From positions 248,001 to 312,000 of the forward strand of contig JBAJFG010000573.1 of NCBI GenBank assembly GCA_037903475.1: 64,000 bases of DNA, in the 5' to 3' direction. Every line of letters starts with the position of its first letter. Position 1 is the stretch's first letter. Positions 23,349 through 35,034 of this stretch are shown here, in pieces. Source of the DNA: Ancylostoma caninum (Eukaryota > Nematoda > Chromadorea > Rhabditida > Ancylostomatidae). The notes beneath the pieces were generated by a model. It saw only the letters and a program-made list of their open reading frames with translations. It was not told where the DNA came from and searched no databases. The translations under genes and the position numbers were made by a program.

Positions 23349-24868
23349 TCTAAAATGAATGTAAAATATCTGAAAATTTCCTCTCTTGTTTCTTCTTATC
23401 AAACTGTGTATCACACTTACGATTGGCTGAAGCAAGGCATATGGACAAAGGTTTAAGAGCTTCATACATCTGCGTTGTTTCGAAGGAGCTTCGTTTTGAT
23501 CATGATCTGAGAATGACCTATGCCGATACCTGACCGTTCTCTTGTCAACGAACCGGATGTTCACGAACTCCGTTCGAGTTCGTGACATCACGCCTCGTTG
23601 ACTTCCACACTATTTCCTCAACTTTTGCTGTCTGCGCCTCATGACCAAGAGGTCACGAACATGGCTACCAACCGCTGTCGCGACATAGTCATTGAACTTA
23701 GTTGCCAACTATGTCGCGACATCAGCGAGAGCGCCCTCTTTATCATGAGAAGTTCATGAACATCTCGCGACAAATGTGAGCGACACTGTCACGACATGTT
23801 GGCAGCTAAGAGTTCACGAGATGGGGGGGGGGTTACTACCAACCCTAGGGTTCTCTAAACACGAGTATGACAGCCGTTTTGCATAGTGGTATCGATTTAT
23901 TGATTTTACCGTTTTTTTACAACTTTCGCTCGGGGATCTGTGAGGAATTGCCTACTGGGGTTTTCGAATGTGCTGAACACAATTATAACAACCGTTTTGA
24001 ATGACGACATCGATTCACTGATTTTATCGATTTTTTACAGCTTCTACCCTGGGGTTAGTGAGGACATGTCTACTGGAATTATGCGCTGATCACAAATTTG
24101 ACAACCACTATGCATGGAACATTGAGTTATTGGTTTTATCGGATTTTTAACCAAGTTTTTGACTTTTCGCTACTTCTCAGGGACGAGTAAGAGCGCATTT
24201 ACTGAGGTTCTCAAGGATGCTGATAGCAAATATGGCATGCTTTTTCCATAAAGTTATTATCCAAATAACTTCACTATTCTATCTTTTGCCAATTTGTCGG
24301 TTAAACAAGGGTCATTCAGGTCCGTCAGCATGCTGATCACCAAAATGATGAGCATTTTCAATTACTTTAGCACATCTTCTCATCAGTGTGAAATAGCCAG
24401 GGTAGTAGAACACCCGAGCGAGGCCGGGCATACCGTCCAGTATTTCAATAAATTCGTTAATTACCTCGACCCCACCTACCAGTTGGGATCAAACGCTAAA
24501 ATTTCCATGATATTCGGCTATAACTCTGTCGTGATACGTCTAGGGCAGATTTTGATGGCATTGGTTGTTTCGAGATTTGACGACGAGTAGCTCGATATGA
24601 AAATTATTCGAAAACCTCGGAATCCTAGAAATAATGCATTTGCACAAGTTGATCATCTTGATCACCTTACTCTTATTGGTCTTCGGGTATATCGAGCGGG
24701 CGCCAGCGATCCTTCCACCTGTCCCTCTCGCGAGCCAGAGTTCCCTGGTCTCCTATACTAGGACATGGATTTCATTTGGGGGATTTTCACCTGGATTCAC
24801 ATATCCACTCAACTTGGCGCGATCAATACCTAATATCCGAAGTTTCGAATTGTTTACAGTGGTAAAGG

Positions 24869-25429
24869 TTATAGTAATGGGGGATGCACACATAAAGAGA
24901 ACCACTTTTGCCGTGGTCCCGTTGCTATTTTCTGCAAAGGAAGCTTGCAGCACGTCCAGTGGATTCTGTCCGTTCGAGGGACACGGAAAGCATCGTATCT
25001 ATCCTTGAAGGACTTCGTGAAGAAATTTGACCATCGGGTCGGTGGTCTTCCTGTCGTGCGCCTAACGTCCCGTGGAATCCAGTCGCCGACGGCTCTTGTC
25101 CAACGGTTGTCGTTAAAACGCATCACGTGTCCGGCCCATGTAATCTTACTGAACTTGGTGTAAGCGGCAGCGTCCCTAATCTTCGATTGTTGACGAAGAG
25201 TGGAACTCCATATTCCAGCCCTCACTTTCGTGACGCGGGTTATTCCTAGCAGCACCCTCTCGATGGAGCGTTCGACGACGCTGACCGCATTCCCATCCTG
25301 CATGCGTAAGGCCCAGGTTTCTGAGGCGTAGGTCAAAGCAGTTAGAACGGTTGTGTTGAAGAGATGGGCACGGAGCCGGTGTTCTTCGTCTTCTTCACTA
25401 CATCCTCGATGCTCTTGTATGCGCCCCAA
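24869..25429 (-). pseudogene. RTE C-terminal region fragment
   Basis: 186 codons. RTE-type post-RT region: LRAHLFNTTVLTALTYASETW, WAGHVMRFNDNRW and GRPPTRWSNFF. After IHWT the sequence no longer follows the usual RTE terminus. Confidence 0.8.
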
Positions 25430-25592
25430 GCCGCTCGTTTCCTCCTGCCCAGCTCTGGAGGGAGGTCCTTCATCATGTTGACTTCCCGACCTAGGTATAC
25501 GTAGCTAGATCAATCGGATATGGTCGTTCCGTTGAGCGAGAATGGGGCGTCCGGGACCCATCCGTTCTTCATGAACATCGCTTTCTTCAGAT

Positions 25593-26354
25593 TCAGTTGG
25601 AGACCAATCTTCCCACACGCGTCAAGTCGGCCAGCATCTGTTCCGCTTCGCTGATGGTTGGTGTTATAAGAACGATGTCGTCAGCGAAGCGAAGATGGCT
25701 AAGTCGCCGGCCATCAACTTGCACTCCCATGCTATCCCATTCCAATTTCCGCATGACGTCTTCGGGAGTGGCGCTGAATAGTTTTCGCAACACGGTATCG
25801 CCTTGCCGAACCCTTCTCTTGACGTCGATGGTGATGTCGTCGTAGAATGGAGAAATCCTGATCGTGAAGTTGCTGTAGAGCTCAAGAAATACCTTGTTGT
25901 ATTGAGTAGGTACGCCCTTGTTGCCCAGGGCTTCCAACACCGCTTCTGTCTCAACAGAGTCGAAGGCTTTCTTCAAATCGATGAACGTGAGACATGAGAT
26001 GAGTCTAGTGACAGTGTGTATGTGCTCGATCGTACTGAATCCTTTGCGAAACCCTGCTTGCTCGCACGGCTGTCCCTCGTCTAGTGTCCTTTCGATCCTG
26101 TTGAGGATCACTCGCGTGGAAAGCTTGTAGACGACGGACAGCAGGCAGATGGGGCGATAACTGTCAATGTCCTGCGGGTTTCCCTTCTTGTACAGCAACG
26201 CGGTCCTGCTGGTCCTCCATTGGTTAGGTACCTTGCATTCCGACAGGTACCGCGTGAGAAGCCTAGCCAAGGTGGTTATGAAAACTGGCGGTAGGTTCTT
26301 CAGATGTTCCGGTCGAATCCTGTCGAAGCCCGGTGCTGAACGATTCTTCACCAA
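25593..26354 (-). pseudogene. RTE reverse transcriptase domain fragment
   Basis: 253 codons with successive RT motifs: SAPGFDRIRPEHLK, SYRPICLLSVVYKL, LTFIDLKKAFDSVE (first catalytic Asp), RQGD, and RFADDIVLI (catalytic Asp pair near residue 225). A short stretch between TRLIS and CLTF is missing compared with typical RTE proteins. The frame breaks just after VGRLVSN. Confidence 0.9.
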
Positions 26355-27208
26355 CTTAATGGCATGTCGGATTCGGAACGGAGAACCGATGGGACAACAT
26401 ACCCACCCTTCCTAAGATGACAATGAGGGAGGTGGACGTGGCTATCGAACAGATCTGAGTAGAAGTCTTAGATGACCTTCTCCATTACCCGTCTTGATGA
26501 AGAAATTGTTCCGTCTGGGCGCCGGAGGGCACTCATCTTGGTCTTGCAATTAGCGAAGTCTCGGCGGGCGCTGCGAATGCTTTTCCCTGCCTCTGCGGCT
26601 TCGGCCGCACTGCTGCTCGTCTCTCCTTGAGGTCTTCTTTTATCGCTTCTCTGCACCGCTTTGCGAGCTCGGACGTTAGCTGGTAGTTGTCTGCGGCTCT
26701 CGCGGCTCCACGCTGGCGTATAAGCTCGAGGGTCTCGTAGGACAGGCGCCCCTTGGTGGCTCTTGAACCCTCGGCGCTCTTTGCGCTGTCACGGAGATGC
26801 TGAACAAGCCGATCGTACTCTTTGTCGATGTTGTCGACAACCGCATCTTCCCATAAGCCGGCTAAGGAAGTGAAAAGACCCCAGTTGATGACGGGTTTGG
26901 AACTCCTCCTCTTAAACTTCGCGGCTTTCTCTCCTTTGCGTGAGAATCTTGCACGAAGGAGGCGATGGTCTGATCCTGTGTAGAACTTCGGTACAACACC
27001 GACGTCGGTCAGGCAGAGCCTTTGATTGACGATGATGTGATCAATTTCATTATCCTACTCTCCACCGGGTAACTTCCACGTCCAGCGTAGGGGGGTTGGC
27101 TTCTGAAATTGTGAGTTACCATGGATGGTCTTCGTCGTCAAGATAAACTCAGACAGCCTCTCTCCCTGTTCGTTCCACTGCAGGCCGTGGGTATCGATGT
27201 GAAGTTCC
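26355..27208 (-). other. RTE linker region, frames disrupted
   Basis: Minus-strand fragments of the endonuclease C-terminus and the Lys/Arg-rich linker (AEAAEAGKSIRSARRDF at about 26550-26600) in changing frames, consistent with a decayed single ORF. Confidence 0.65.
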
Positions 27209-27727
27209 TCAGGCTTCTCCTAGGATACCAATCTTGGCTTCGAAGTCGCCAACGATGATCTTGTAGAATGTGTGGTCTTCCCTGTAGAACTTCTCCAAGT
27301 CCATATAGAAGGCCTCAATCTCCTTTTTGTCGTAGCTGGATGTTGGAGCGTAGGCAACGAAGATTGTCAAGGCCGGTATTGATCCACATCTTCTCAACCG
27401 CAAACGTCCGACTCGGGTTGTTAGCTGTCCGAATGAATCGATGTTCATTACCAAGTTCGCGTTGACCAAGACGCCGACTCCATCAACTCTTCTACTGTCG
27501 CAGGTTCCAAGGAACAGTTCTTCTCCAGTGTCGAAGATGGCGTTCAGTGGCCGGTGTCTCCTCGTCTCGGCCAGTCCGATGACGTCGTATCTGATCTTCC
27601 TGGCCTGCATCATCAAATCCTTGGTGGAAGCCTCCGATGCAAGCGTGCGTGCGTTGAATGTACAGACCGTCATCTTAGTCCTTCTGGTTTTAGACAGCCT
27701 AGATAACCCCTCGGATCTCGTCCTCAC
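27209..27727 (-). pseudogene. RTE endonuclease domain fragment
   Basis: 172 codons. The EEP fold starts at MTVCTFNARTL and continues through VIGLAETRR, VDGVGVLVN and IFVAYAPTS to IVGDFEAKIG. The Asn normally found in the GDFN motif is Glu here, so catalysis would be lost even without the later frameshifts. The fragment ends in a stop soon after that motif, and the C-terminal half of the domain continues in another frame toward 26900. Confidence 0.8.
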
Positions 27728-27779
27728 TGGCGCTGCCGTACCAGTGACTCTTCCAAGATCAGGGAAACACTCTCTATTA

Positions 27780-28212
27780 ATGCTGTGTCGAGCTTGAAAA
27801 AAATTTTAAGCCCACAGGAGATAGCTTGCTGGGCTCTATTCCCCCGTGGAAGCCTGGGCTGTGATTTCACCGAGAAGTTAGCCGGGCTTCTAGGGAGTGA
27901 ACGATGGAGCTTATCTGTTGGAAGCGACTCCGAACCGCCTCCCTTGTACCTCCCAGTCACTTGAATGCACGGCTTTTGGTCGGATAGATGTGCAGGATAC
28001 AATCTGCAGACACGCGAGCACACCCACGCACGCATGCGCTGACAGAAGGTATAGATTGTTCCGACACTGCAGAGACAGGGAGTCCCTCCCCTGAATCCAC
28101 CCGAGTCTCAGGGCAGGCACAAGGTCGCGTTTGGTCCGCGATTAGCCCCCTATCCGCCACCGTAGCCTCGCGACTAACCGGCTGGGATCCCTCGTATGAG
28201 GGAGGTCCGTGG
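27780..28212 (-). promoter_or_regulatory. 5' leader of the second RTE, homologous to 1944-2377
   Basis: Shares GGATCCCAGCC, GGCGGATAGGGG, GCGGACCAAA and the C-rich AGTCGGT-like blocks in the same order as the first element. The distal end (28207-28212) matches and flanks then diverge. Here the P4-like segment of the candidate HDV-like fold is deleted, so this copy would not fold as the first does. Confidence 0.7.
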
Positions 28213-29540
28213 TTGCACAAGTTACATGTATTTTTCCAGCTGATAGAACCAGTCCAGAGAGTCATAGGATTCCTTCATAATTTTCAATACGCGCATATTG
28301 GTGAGCTGCGGTTTGTGCTTGCTTCCACTACTTGGTCTTGAACTTGCTGCGAATTTAGTGATGTGACTAAAACCATTTGAATTAATAGAATTTAATCAGC
28401 AAATATTGGCCTTGGAAGACCTCCTTATTAGGCATATTCAACTAATGAGGGATAGTAATCCGAGCTATTAGCGCTGCACTGGTTTATTATCGTGAAGACG
28501 ACGCTGAAACCCGAGTACTCCAGCTTCAAAAAAGCAAAAAATTGAAAGCAGCACCCACGGTTTCGATTCCTGGCGCCTTCAATAGATATTTGCATTGGTC
28601 GGAATCACTTCAGATTCAAATGTGGAGTAAAGAAGGTAGAAATGTTGAAAAAATAGTGTGGGAAGCGAGATCAGTCGATTGCACATGCGAGGATTCGCCT
28701 GCAGGGCCGTCAGAACGTGGAAAAGTAGGGTGACTCATGTAATATCCTCCTACTATATATTTAAGACGGTAGCTTGAGGTCCCCAATCTTTATTATCTTC
28801 GTAATCATATTCCACGAGGACCCATACTTTTTAACCTTTCCCTGGACTTTTATTCCACGCACTAAGGAACACAGACTCCCTATTTCCACCTGGACCCTAC
28901 TTTGGCTATGGACTATCCTGACCCAGGAACACAAGCAAGCAAGCGTTTATCTTTACGGTACAAGGCGCAAATGAAAAGCAAACTATAAGCGATTCAAGTT
29001 CGGCTAGATGACAACTAATTGGAGGGTTCATTCAAAGTGGCTGTTATATTAGCCGAGGAGGGCAGGAGGGAGGCCTCTCCTGCCCCAGCGAAAACACGAA
29101 ATAGACACCAACACAAATTACAAGAAGAGTACAAAGTTATGGAGAGAGAAGAAGAACTGAGAAAGAGACCGATGGGCCAAAATAAAAAAACAAGTGGTCG
29201 GCGATGAGAAGGAACAACGGATGAGCCTCAAGCTCCTCCCACTTTTCCTTTTATACTCTCTTCTCCTTGGGGTCGAGATTGCGCGTGCCTCGCGCGCGAG
29301 TTTGATGGATGGCTTTGCCGCAGTGGTGTTTGCGGCGGCGGCCTTTGCGTGACGATTATTTATGTGCGGTTATGACTACGGAGTACGGTGTTTGCTTAAT
29401 TACGACTGCTACTACTGTGGTATTAACTGTGCGCGGTTTCGCTTTTCTTACACTTAGACCTCGTGCTGAAGTTATCTGACTCGAAATCAGCAAACGTTTT
29501 TCAACATGTTCGTAGAGGACGATCAGCACTATTTCTTTTC
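28213..29540. other. No recognisable gene
   Basis: Short frames only, including a lysine/glutamate-rich one at 29019-29207. No supported exon chain or element boundary. Confidence 0.45.
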
Positions 29541-30017
29541 AGAGTTTCAACTTTCTAGACCTTCATATGTTTTTGGGAGCTCGATGGGAAAATTTTCAAA
29601 TTTTCGGGTCTCTGAGGGGAAATTTCCCATCTAACTCACGCAAGCAGGAACAACTATTGGAGTGCGATAATGGAGATGAAGAATCAGTGCTTGAAGCTCT
29701 ATTACGTGAAGGTAGTGAAATTCCGGTAAAAGGCAAACTCTCTTCATGGGAGTTGGTGAACTGAGAACCTCGCAATTTGAACAGATGGTGAAAATGAAGT
29801 AAATCTATTTGGGAAATCGCTGAGAAGCAATTTGCAGATATCACGAAAACTTTTCTTCTATGAGTTTTAGCTGAGGAAATTTTCCATTTGAGCACAGAAT
29901 GCGGCTCCACGAAGTTCGCTCGTTTTCCCGCAATTTAAATGGGAAATCGATGGGAAAAACGCCAAATTTCCCATCGAGCTCGCAAAAACATATGAAGGTC
30001 TAGAAAATTGAAACTCT
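29541..30017. mobile_element. Foldback element, 477 bp
   Basis: 29541-29597 (AGAGTTTCAACTTTCTAGAC then CATATGTTTTTGG and GAGCTCGATGGGAAA) is repeated in reverse complement at about 29955-30017. A further GATGGGAAA/TTTCCCATC pair lies just inside. No coding. Confidence 0.8.
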
Positions 30018-30815
30018 CACAAAAGATAGAGCTGATCGTATGAATATGTGGAAAAGCATTCGCTGATTTTGATTCAGAGAACCTCAGTACGAGGTCTAAG
30101 TAACCCTAGTTTTCCACAAACTGGCGTCCCCAGTAGGCGAATTCTCGCATGTGTAATCGATCGACTTCGATTTCTTCACTTCATTTTCAATTCTTTCGAT
30201 CCTCTCTGCTCGACACTAAATTCTGAAGCGGTTCCGACCCGTGAAAAATTTCGTGGAGGCGCCAGGGACCAGCCCGTGAGCGCTCAAATGCCAGCGCTGA
30301 GACCGACTTCTCGCATGCGCTGCCAATCAATCCTGTTTTGACACAACATGAAGTGATCGTTCTTGCTCGCTGTCTGGTCCGATCGAATTAGAAAGGATGA
30401 ATATCGACTTCAAGATTGTTTTAGTTTCAATTTTGGGCTTTTAATGTGTTTCGTTTGTGTCTTCTTCCTTGAAACTGCTCAGTATACAGAGAAAACATGT
30501 GGGGGCAGAGGGGAGGGGGGGGGGGGGGTCGTGAGAAGGTCGATTTTTCCTATTGTCACGCTTGACCCTGCCCATGGGATGGGGACTGACATCGAAGGAT
30601 CGATAATGCCTTTTTTTCCACCGATTGGATATTTGCTTGATTGGATATTATAATCAGTTATTTGTTCCAAACTGCTGGCTTTCTGTACCTCATCAAGAAA
30701 AGCAACCATTGGAAAATGTTAGCACTTAGCAAAAACGTCACCTAAAAGTCAAGACCTCAAGGAATCTTGTAATGGAAGAGAATACGGAGAAAATTGAAAT
30801 TTCCAATGAAAACTA

Positions 30816-31737
30816 TTAGGTCGTCAAGTATGAAATGTCCGATTTTATGAGCGATCCGTTTGACAGTCTCTATCTTCGAAGATTTGCTAGATCTCTTCTC
30901 ATCTTTATCTTCATTAAGAGGGTACATCCTCTTTCTTTCAAAATCACCTCCTAGGTTTTTGATCAGTTCTCGAATTTTTGTTTGAAAGCATTTTTTGTAG
31001 AACTACCCAAAGACGAAGAATCGAGTCGTTTTGGAACATAGATTCCATTTTCCAGCCATTAGAGCTGAGAAAGCTGGGAACGTCAGGATAGTGTTAAGGG
31101 ACATTTGGCATGCACTGAGCAGCGTTTGCTTGGGAAGTTCTGCTCAGGTGACATGAAGCTCCAAAGTGAGCCTTATGATGAACCTGGATATCGATGAGCT
31201 GGAAGCCGTAGCCGAAGCGGATAGGAGTCAAACTATGTCAGCATAAGCAGCAAGGTGTGATCTTTATAATCCATTATTATTCAGGCACTCAAGGCCATAT
31301 GACCATTAAAAGTGATTCGGTAAACGAATTTTTCCCTTTTTGATGATCCTCAAAAATGGGTGCCAATTTTTGACCATTTTTCACAAAGACAAATCCACAC
31401 TGCTTAAGCCAGAGGAGCAGGGGTGAGGACCCACCTGCCACTCTCTATACTGGGCAAACCTTGCTCCATTTCACCACAACTCCTTCCAGGGATTGGCTCA
31501 CTTCTTGCTGGAGAAAATGTTCAATTCTCAACATGATGTTGGATACGCTCTTCGCCACTTGATTGCTACTAGCTTTCCACGTTTCCAAGCTGTTGGCCCA
31601 GTCAAGCTGCAGTCAAGATGGCAAGCTGTGGGAATAGTATAGGAGCATAGTCGGATATCTTATACTGCATCTTGCTTTAGAAACAAAACTCGAAATCTTC
31701 TCATCAAAAATCGGACATTTCATACTTGACGACCTTA
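30816..31737 (+). mobile_element. Internally deleted mariner element
   Basis: ~30-bp terminal inverted repeats (TTAGGTCGTCAAGTATGAAA at the left, its near-exact reverse complement at the right) are flanked by TA. Length 922 bp versus ~1.3 kb for complete mariners. The interior keeps N- and C-terminal transposase traces but not the catalytic middle. Confidence 0.85.
31080..31670 (+). pseudogene. Mariner transposase relic
   Basis: GKFCSGDMKLQSEP (about 31128-31170) matches the end of the first mariner helix-turn-helix. One frame over, DIDELEAVAEADRSQTMSA matches the second. After stops and a deletion, FNSQHDVGYALRHLI and QSRWQAVGI match the transposase C-terminus. The D,D34D catalytic core is not found. 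Confidence 0.7.
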
Positions 31738-32768
31738 TAGTTTGAACTGTTGCTAAACAGCTTTAAATTCTGAAAAAGGAAACGAGAAAACATTCCATCT
31801 CATAGAAGTAGCAAAAGTACAAAAAATTCATCGAAGGAACTCATAAAGAGAGAAAATCACTGAATTTCACCAGAACTGCGGCAAAACAGCTGTTTCTGTT
31901 GCAATTCGTGCAACAAACAACTAACGGAAGACTCCTCCAAACTGAACGCCAACAGAAACATGTACCAGTTACTGCGCTGAACGCAGTGGATTTCCGTTGT
32001 TGTTATTGTAAAGAAACCAATCGGAGTGCGCTAAACTACCAGAAAGTTGGAAAATCTGAGGAACGAAAGTTTCAGTGGGTGCTGCCTTTAAGCGTGTGAA
32101 TGTATCGGCACCGAATTTCGAGGTTATATTCGTCCAGAAACGCTCACTGTCCACCATTTGTACTAGAACCTACATATAATCCTTGTTTGAACTGTTTGAG
32201 CTTTCATCAATGTACTTTGTAGTCAGATGAGAAAACGTGGCGTGAGCATGGGAAATTCGCGACATCTGAAGGGGTGTATGCGAAATATGCACGACTTCGA
32301 TGACATTAACAGGGAATTTATATGAGGCCTCCAATATGCCAAGTTTGACGCATTTCGCGATGCTTGCATTGATTCGGACACGGACCTGAGTGCAGTCAAA
32401 ATGATCAATGTGTTTGATCATGTGCAAGTACTGATTTTTTATGTGGACTTCATTTAAGAGCTCAGAAGCGAAGCAGTTCATGCGCACGCGCACCAGGTCA
32501 TTCACGATTTCCTCATGCAACCATGGTTTCTCCGAGGCATGGGTAATTTGATACTTCCAACGATTCTAAAAACTTCTGGAGTATCAGTAAACCTTTTGAA
32601 TAGACGACAAAACGATTAGGTGAAGATTGCAGTCAAGCTCAGTTTGTCAGGTCCGTTTTGAGATCACAAACAAGCTACGCGTTAACGGACAACTGCGGTG
32701 TTCGAATGATCCGGCGCCTTCTCTTTTGATGACTGCGCAAAAAGACTACGACTAACTTCCTTTTTAAA

Positions 32769-33431
32769 ACAAATAAACCAGTAAATGCTAACCGCGATTC
32801 GCGCAATATAGTTTATATGATCACATGTCAAACTTGCAAGCTACAGTACGTAGGTGAGACTACACAAACGCTTAGGGCACGTATAAATCAACATACTAGA
32901 AGCTTTCGTAATTTGAGTTTAAATACATTTATAGTGAACCATTTTGAAAATACTGGCCATAACCCTGATAGTATCAATATTGATGTACTGGATCATGTAG
33001 CAGGCGAGGATAATGCGAAAGGGGAATTGAGGGATAAGGAATTACTTTGGATACAATACATGGTAACCGCATATCCATTAGGTTTTAATGATCAGATTAA
33101 AGGGTTTGGGAATATATCAGACTATGTCAACCCATTAGGAAAGAAGAGCCATCCTTATTTTAGATGCCCCGTAAAAAGGACCAGAAACAGAGGTAAGAAA
33201 AGAAGATCTAGAAAGAAAACTAAGTGTGAAAATAGAACAGAAGAAGTAATACAGAACATTAATGAAAGGAGTAGTAATAACCTAATAAGATACTTTAAAA
33301 CTCTTAACAAATTCGACGTAAGTAGACTTATTAACATCACTTTTAGCCCTAGTTTCAAGAATTTCACTTTTGAATTGAAATATAAGATCTACGCCCTTGT
33401 GGCACATCCTTTTGGGGTAAAAATAAAGTAA
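32769..33431 (+). pseudogene. GIY-YIG endonuclease part of the Penelope-like element
   Basis: The frame is open from 32769; an ATG lies at 32817. NIVYMITCQTC followed by LQYVGETTQTLRARINQH gives the GIY-YIG signature (VYMI/YVG) with a Cys pair between the two halves, the Arg of the TLRARI helix and the His after it. Further on come GLN/GFND-type QIKGFGNIS and a strongly basic KKRRSRKK linker. The frame ends at 33431; the protein continues one frame over toward the RT, so this is a frameshifted part of one ORF rather than a separate gene. Confidence 0.8.
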
Positions 33432-34580
33432 GGGAAAGTAACAAGGGAGGAATTGCGGTTACAATACCATATTTAGGAGACATAATGCAGAGGTTACAGT
33501 TAGGCAAAATTTGTAATAGTAGAGGAATGAGAGGCACTGTAGCACAATCTACACAGAATATAGATAATATGAGAAAACTTAGGATCAGGATAAGGTACAA
33601 AACCAGTCAACCTATTGGGCTTAAATTGTGCAACTATAATAGGTTTCTAAGGTCACTAAATACAACGGATATTAGGAAGATAGAAAGGGTAAACTGCTTT
33701 TGTTACAGATACCCTGAATACATAGATAGCAACTTAGAACACATTTGCACTGGGAATTTAGGAATAATAAAAGACAACCAACTTAGAAGTATATTTGATA
33801 AGGGAATGAAGTATAGAACACATCATGTTGTGAGTAAGCAGGACATCATTGAGTTGATCAATGAACTAGCTAGGGTATTAGGTAAGAAGCTTACACACAA
33901 ACTCAAACTAAGTAGATTAATTGAAGAGAACTTAGTTACTGATATAAAAAGATACATTAAGAAATCTATTCAACCTAGATTGTTTAACTTATATGATAAG
34001 CAAGAGGTACTCAAGGATGAATACAATCAGGAAGTATTGAGAGAGCTACACAGGCATTTTGTAATCACACCGGTAGATAAAGCGAGCTCCAATTTTAGTT
34101 CAACGTGTAAGAAGTTATATGTTAATATAATTAAAAAAGAAATGGAGCAAGTAAATAATCAAGAGAATACGTATATATCCACAGATCTGAAAGACGAGGA
34201 CGTCAGAACTTTACACAGTAGAATATTAAGTGGGGTTGACCTAAAAGAAGAAAATAGATATGATGAAATACCGAGAATATACGCCATCCCCAAAATGCAT
34301 AAGACACCGATAAAATTCAGATTTATAACCGGAGCCAAGCATAGCTCAATAAAGCCGCTAACCAACACTTTGCAAATTGTGCTAGCATATACGTCGACAT
34401 TTCAGGAATTGTTGCAACGTAATATGGCAACGCACCGGAATTAAGCATTTTTGGGCAATTGATAGCAGCAGGAAACTAGTGGAAGAATTACATACATCTA
34501 ACAGAGAATTAGGATTATTTTCGGCAGACTTTTCCAGCCTTTTTACTAACCTTCCACATAGTGTAGTCAGAAGGAGTATT
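33432..34580 (+). pseudogene. Penelope-like RT, N-terminal part (to motif A)
   Basis: The long frame 33485-34444 includes TGNLGIIKDNQLRSIFDKG and IPRIYAIPKMHKTPIKFRFI, diagnostic of Penelope-type RTs (PKMHK, FRFI). At about 34440 the frame shifts; the next frame gives GIKHFWAIDS and LFSADFSSLFTNLPH, the motif A region with its catalytic Asp. Similarity stops exactly at a GTAAGG donor at 34581. Confidence 0.85.
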
Positions 34581-35034
34581 GTAAGGTTCGGGTTGCGAGT
34601 TTTTTCCCAAATATGAGTGTCGGCTTTTCTTCCCGAACCTTAGCGAGAAAAAGTGAGAGACGAGAGAGAGAATGGGTTTGAAAGTTTACCACATGTTACC
34701 GTTAGAATGCTTTATTGTGTAATACATAAGCGAGGCACTACAAGCAAAGCGAATTATAGAAAGAGGACAACAGAATCGAAAGGTAAAGGATCACATCAGG
34801 GAGCGGAAGCCGCCACTGCGGCTACTGTCGAGTGTTGCGAATGTCCAAGATGGAGCTAACAGTCCTTCCCATCTGGCCTGAGCCCTGCCTCTTCCTGCAC
34901 TTCACCATTCCTCCTTTGTGCTCCGGTCGGTCCATAAATCAGGGGGCGCGCCGACCGCGCTTAAGCGGTTGTTTACAGTATCGATAGTTTAGCTAACGCC
35001 TAAAAGCAGAGGAAATTAAAAGTATTCATTACAG
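34581..35034 (+). other. Probable intron within the Penelope-like RT
   Basis: The block lies between RT motif A and the rest of the RT, starts with GTAAGG and ends with CATTACAG. A second acceptor-like TTTACAG lies at 34980. Its composition differs from the AT-rich coding parts. Penelope-like elements are known to retain introns. Joining at these sites leaves a 1-nt frame discord, attributed here to decay; an insertion is the alternative. An inverted AAGGTTCGGG/CCCGAACCTT pair sits at its start. Confidence 0.5.

Larger units (their letters stand above)
22605..23850. mobile_element. TIR element interrupting the repeat array
   Basis: Ends GGTAGTAAACCCCCCATGTC (left) and the reverse complement of GGTAGTAACCCCCCCCCCAT (right) are inverted. 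CTA flanks both sides, a possible 3-bp target duplication. Repeats of the type above continue on each side. Inside are several GTCGCGACAT palindromes near both ends and a tRNA-like segment. No transposase was recognised. Confidence 0.6.
22340..24260. repeat. Degenerate ~110-bp repeats with TCGATT-rich cores, split by an insertion
   Basis: Units contain TTTATCGATTTTT, GGGG-TCGATGAGGACATGTCT and GTGCTGATCACGAATATGACAACC variants at about 22510-22605 and again at about 23850-24240. Related sequence occurs at 58830-59110 and, with the GATCAC/TATGA-type words, at 7070-7320 and 9175-9600. Confidence 0.55.
24940..28212 (-). mobile_element. Second RTE-clade LINE, decayed
   Basis: On the minus strand, in order: shared leader (28212-27780), endonuclease (27727-27209), linker, RT (26354-25593) and C-terminal region (25429-about 24950). 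The coding region is broken by frameshifts. The endonuclease is of the C. elegans RTE-1/JAM-like type (DVIGLAETRR), distinct from the BovB-like type at 1-1943. Loss of similarity near 24950, before the usual protein end, suggests 3' damage. Confidence 0.85.
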
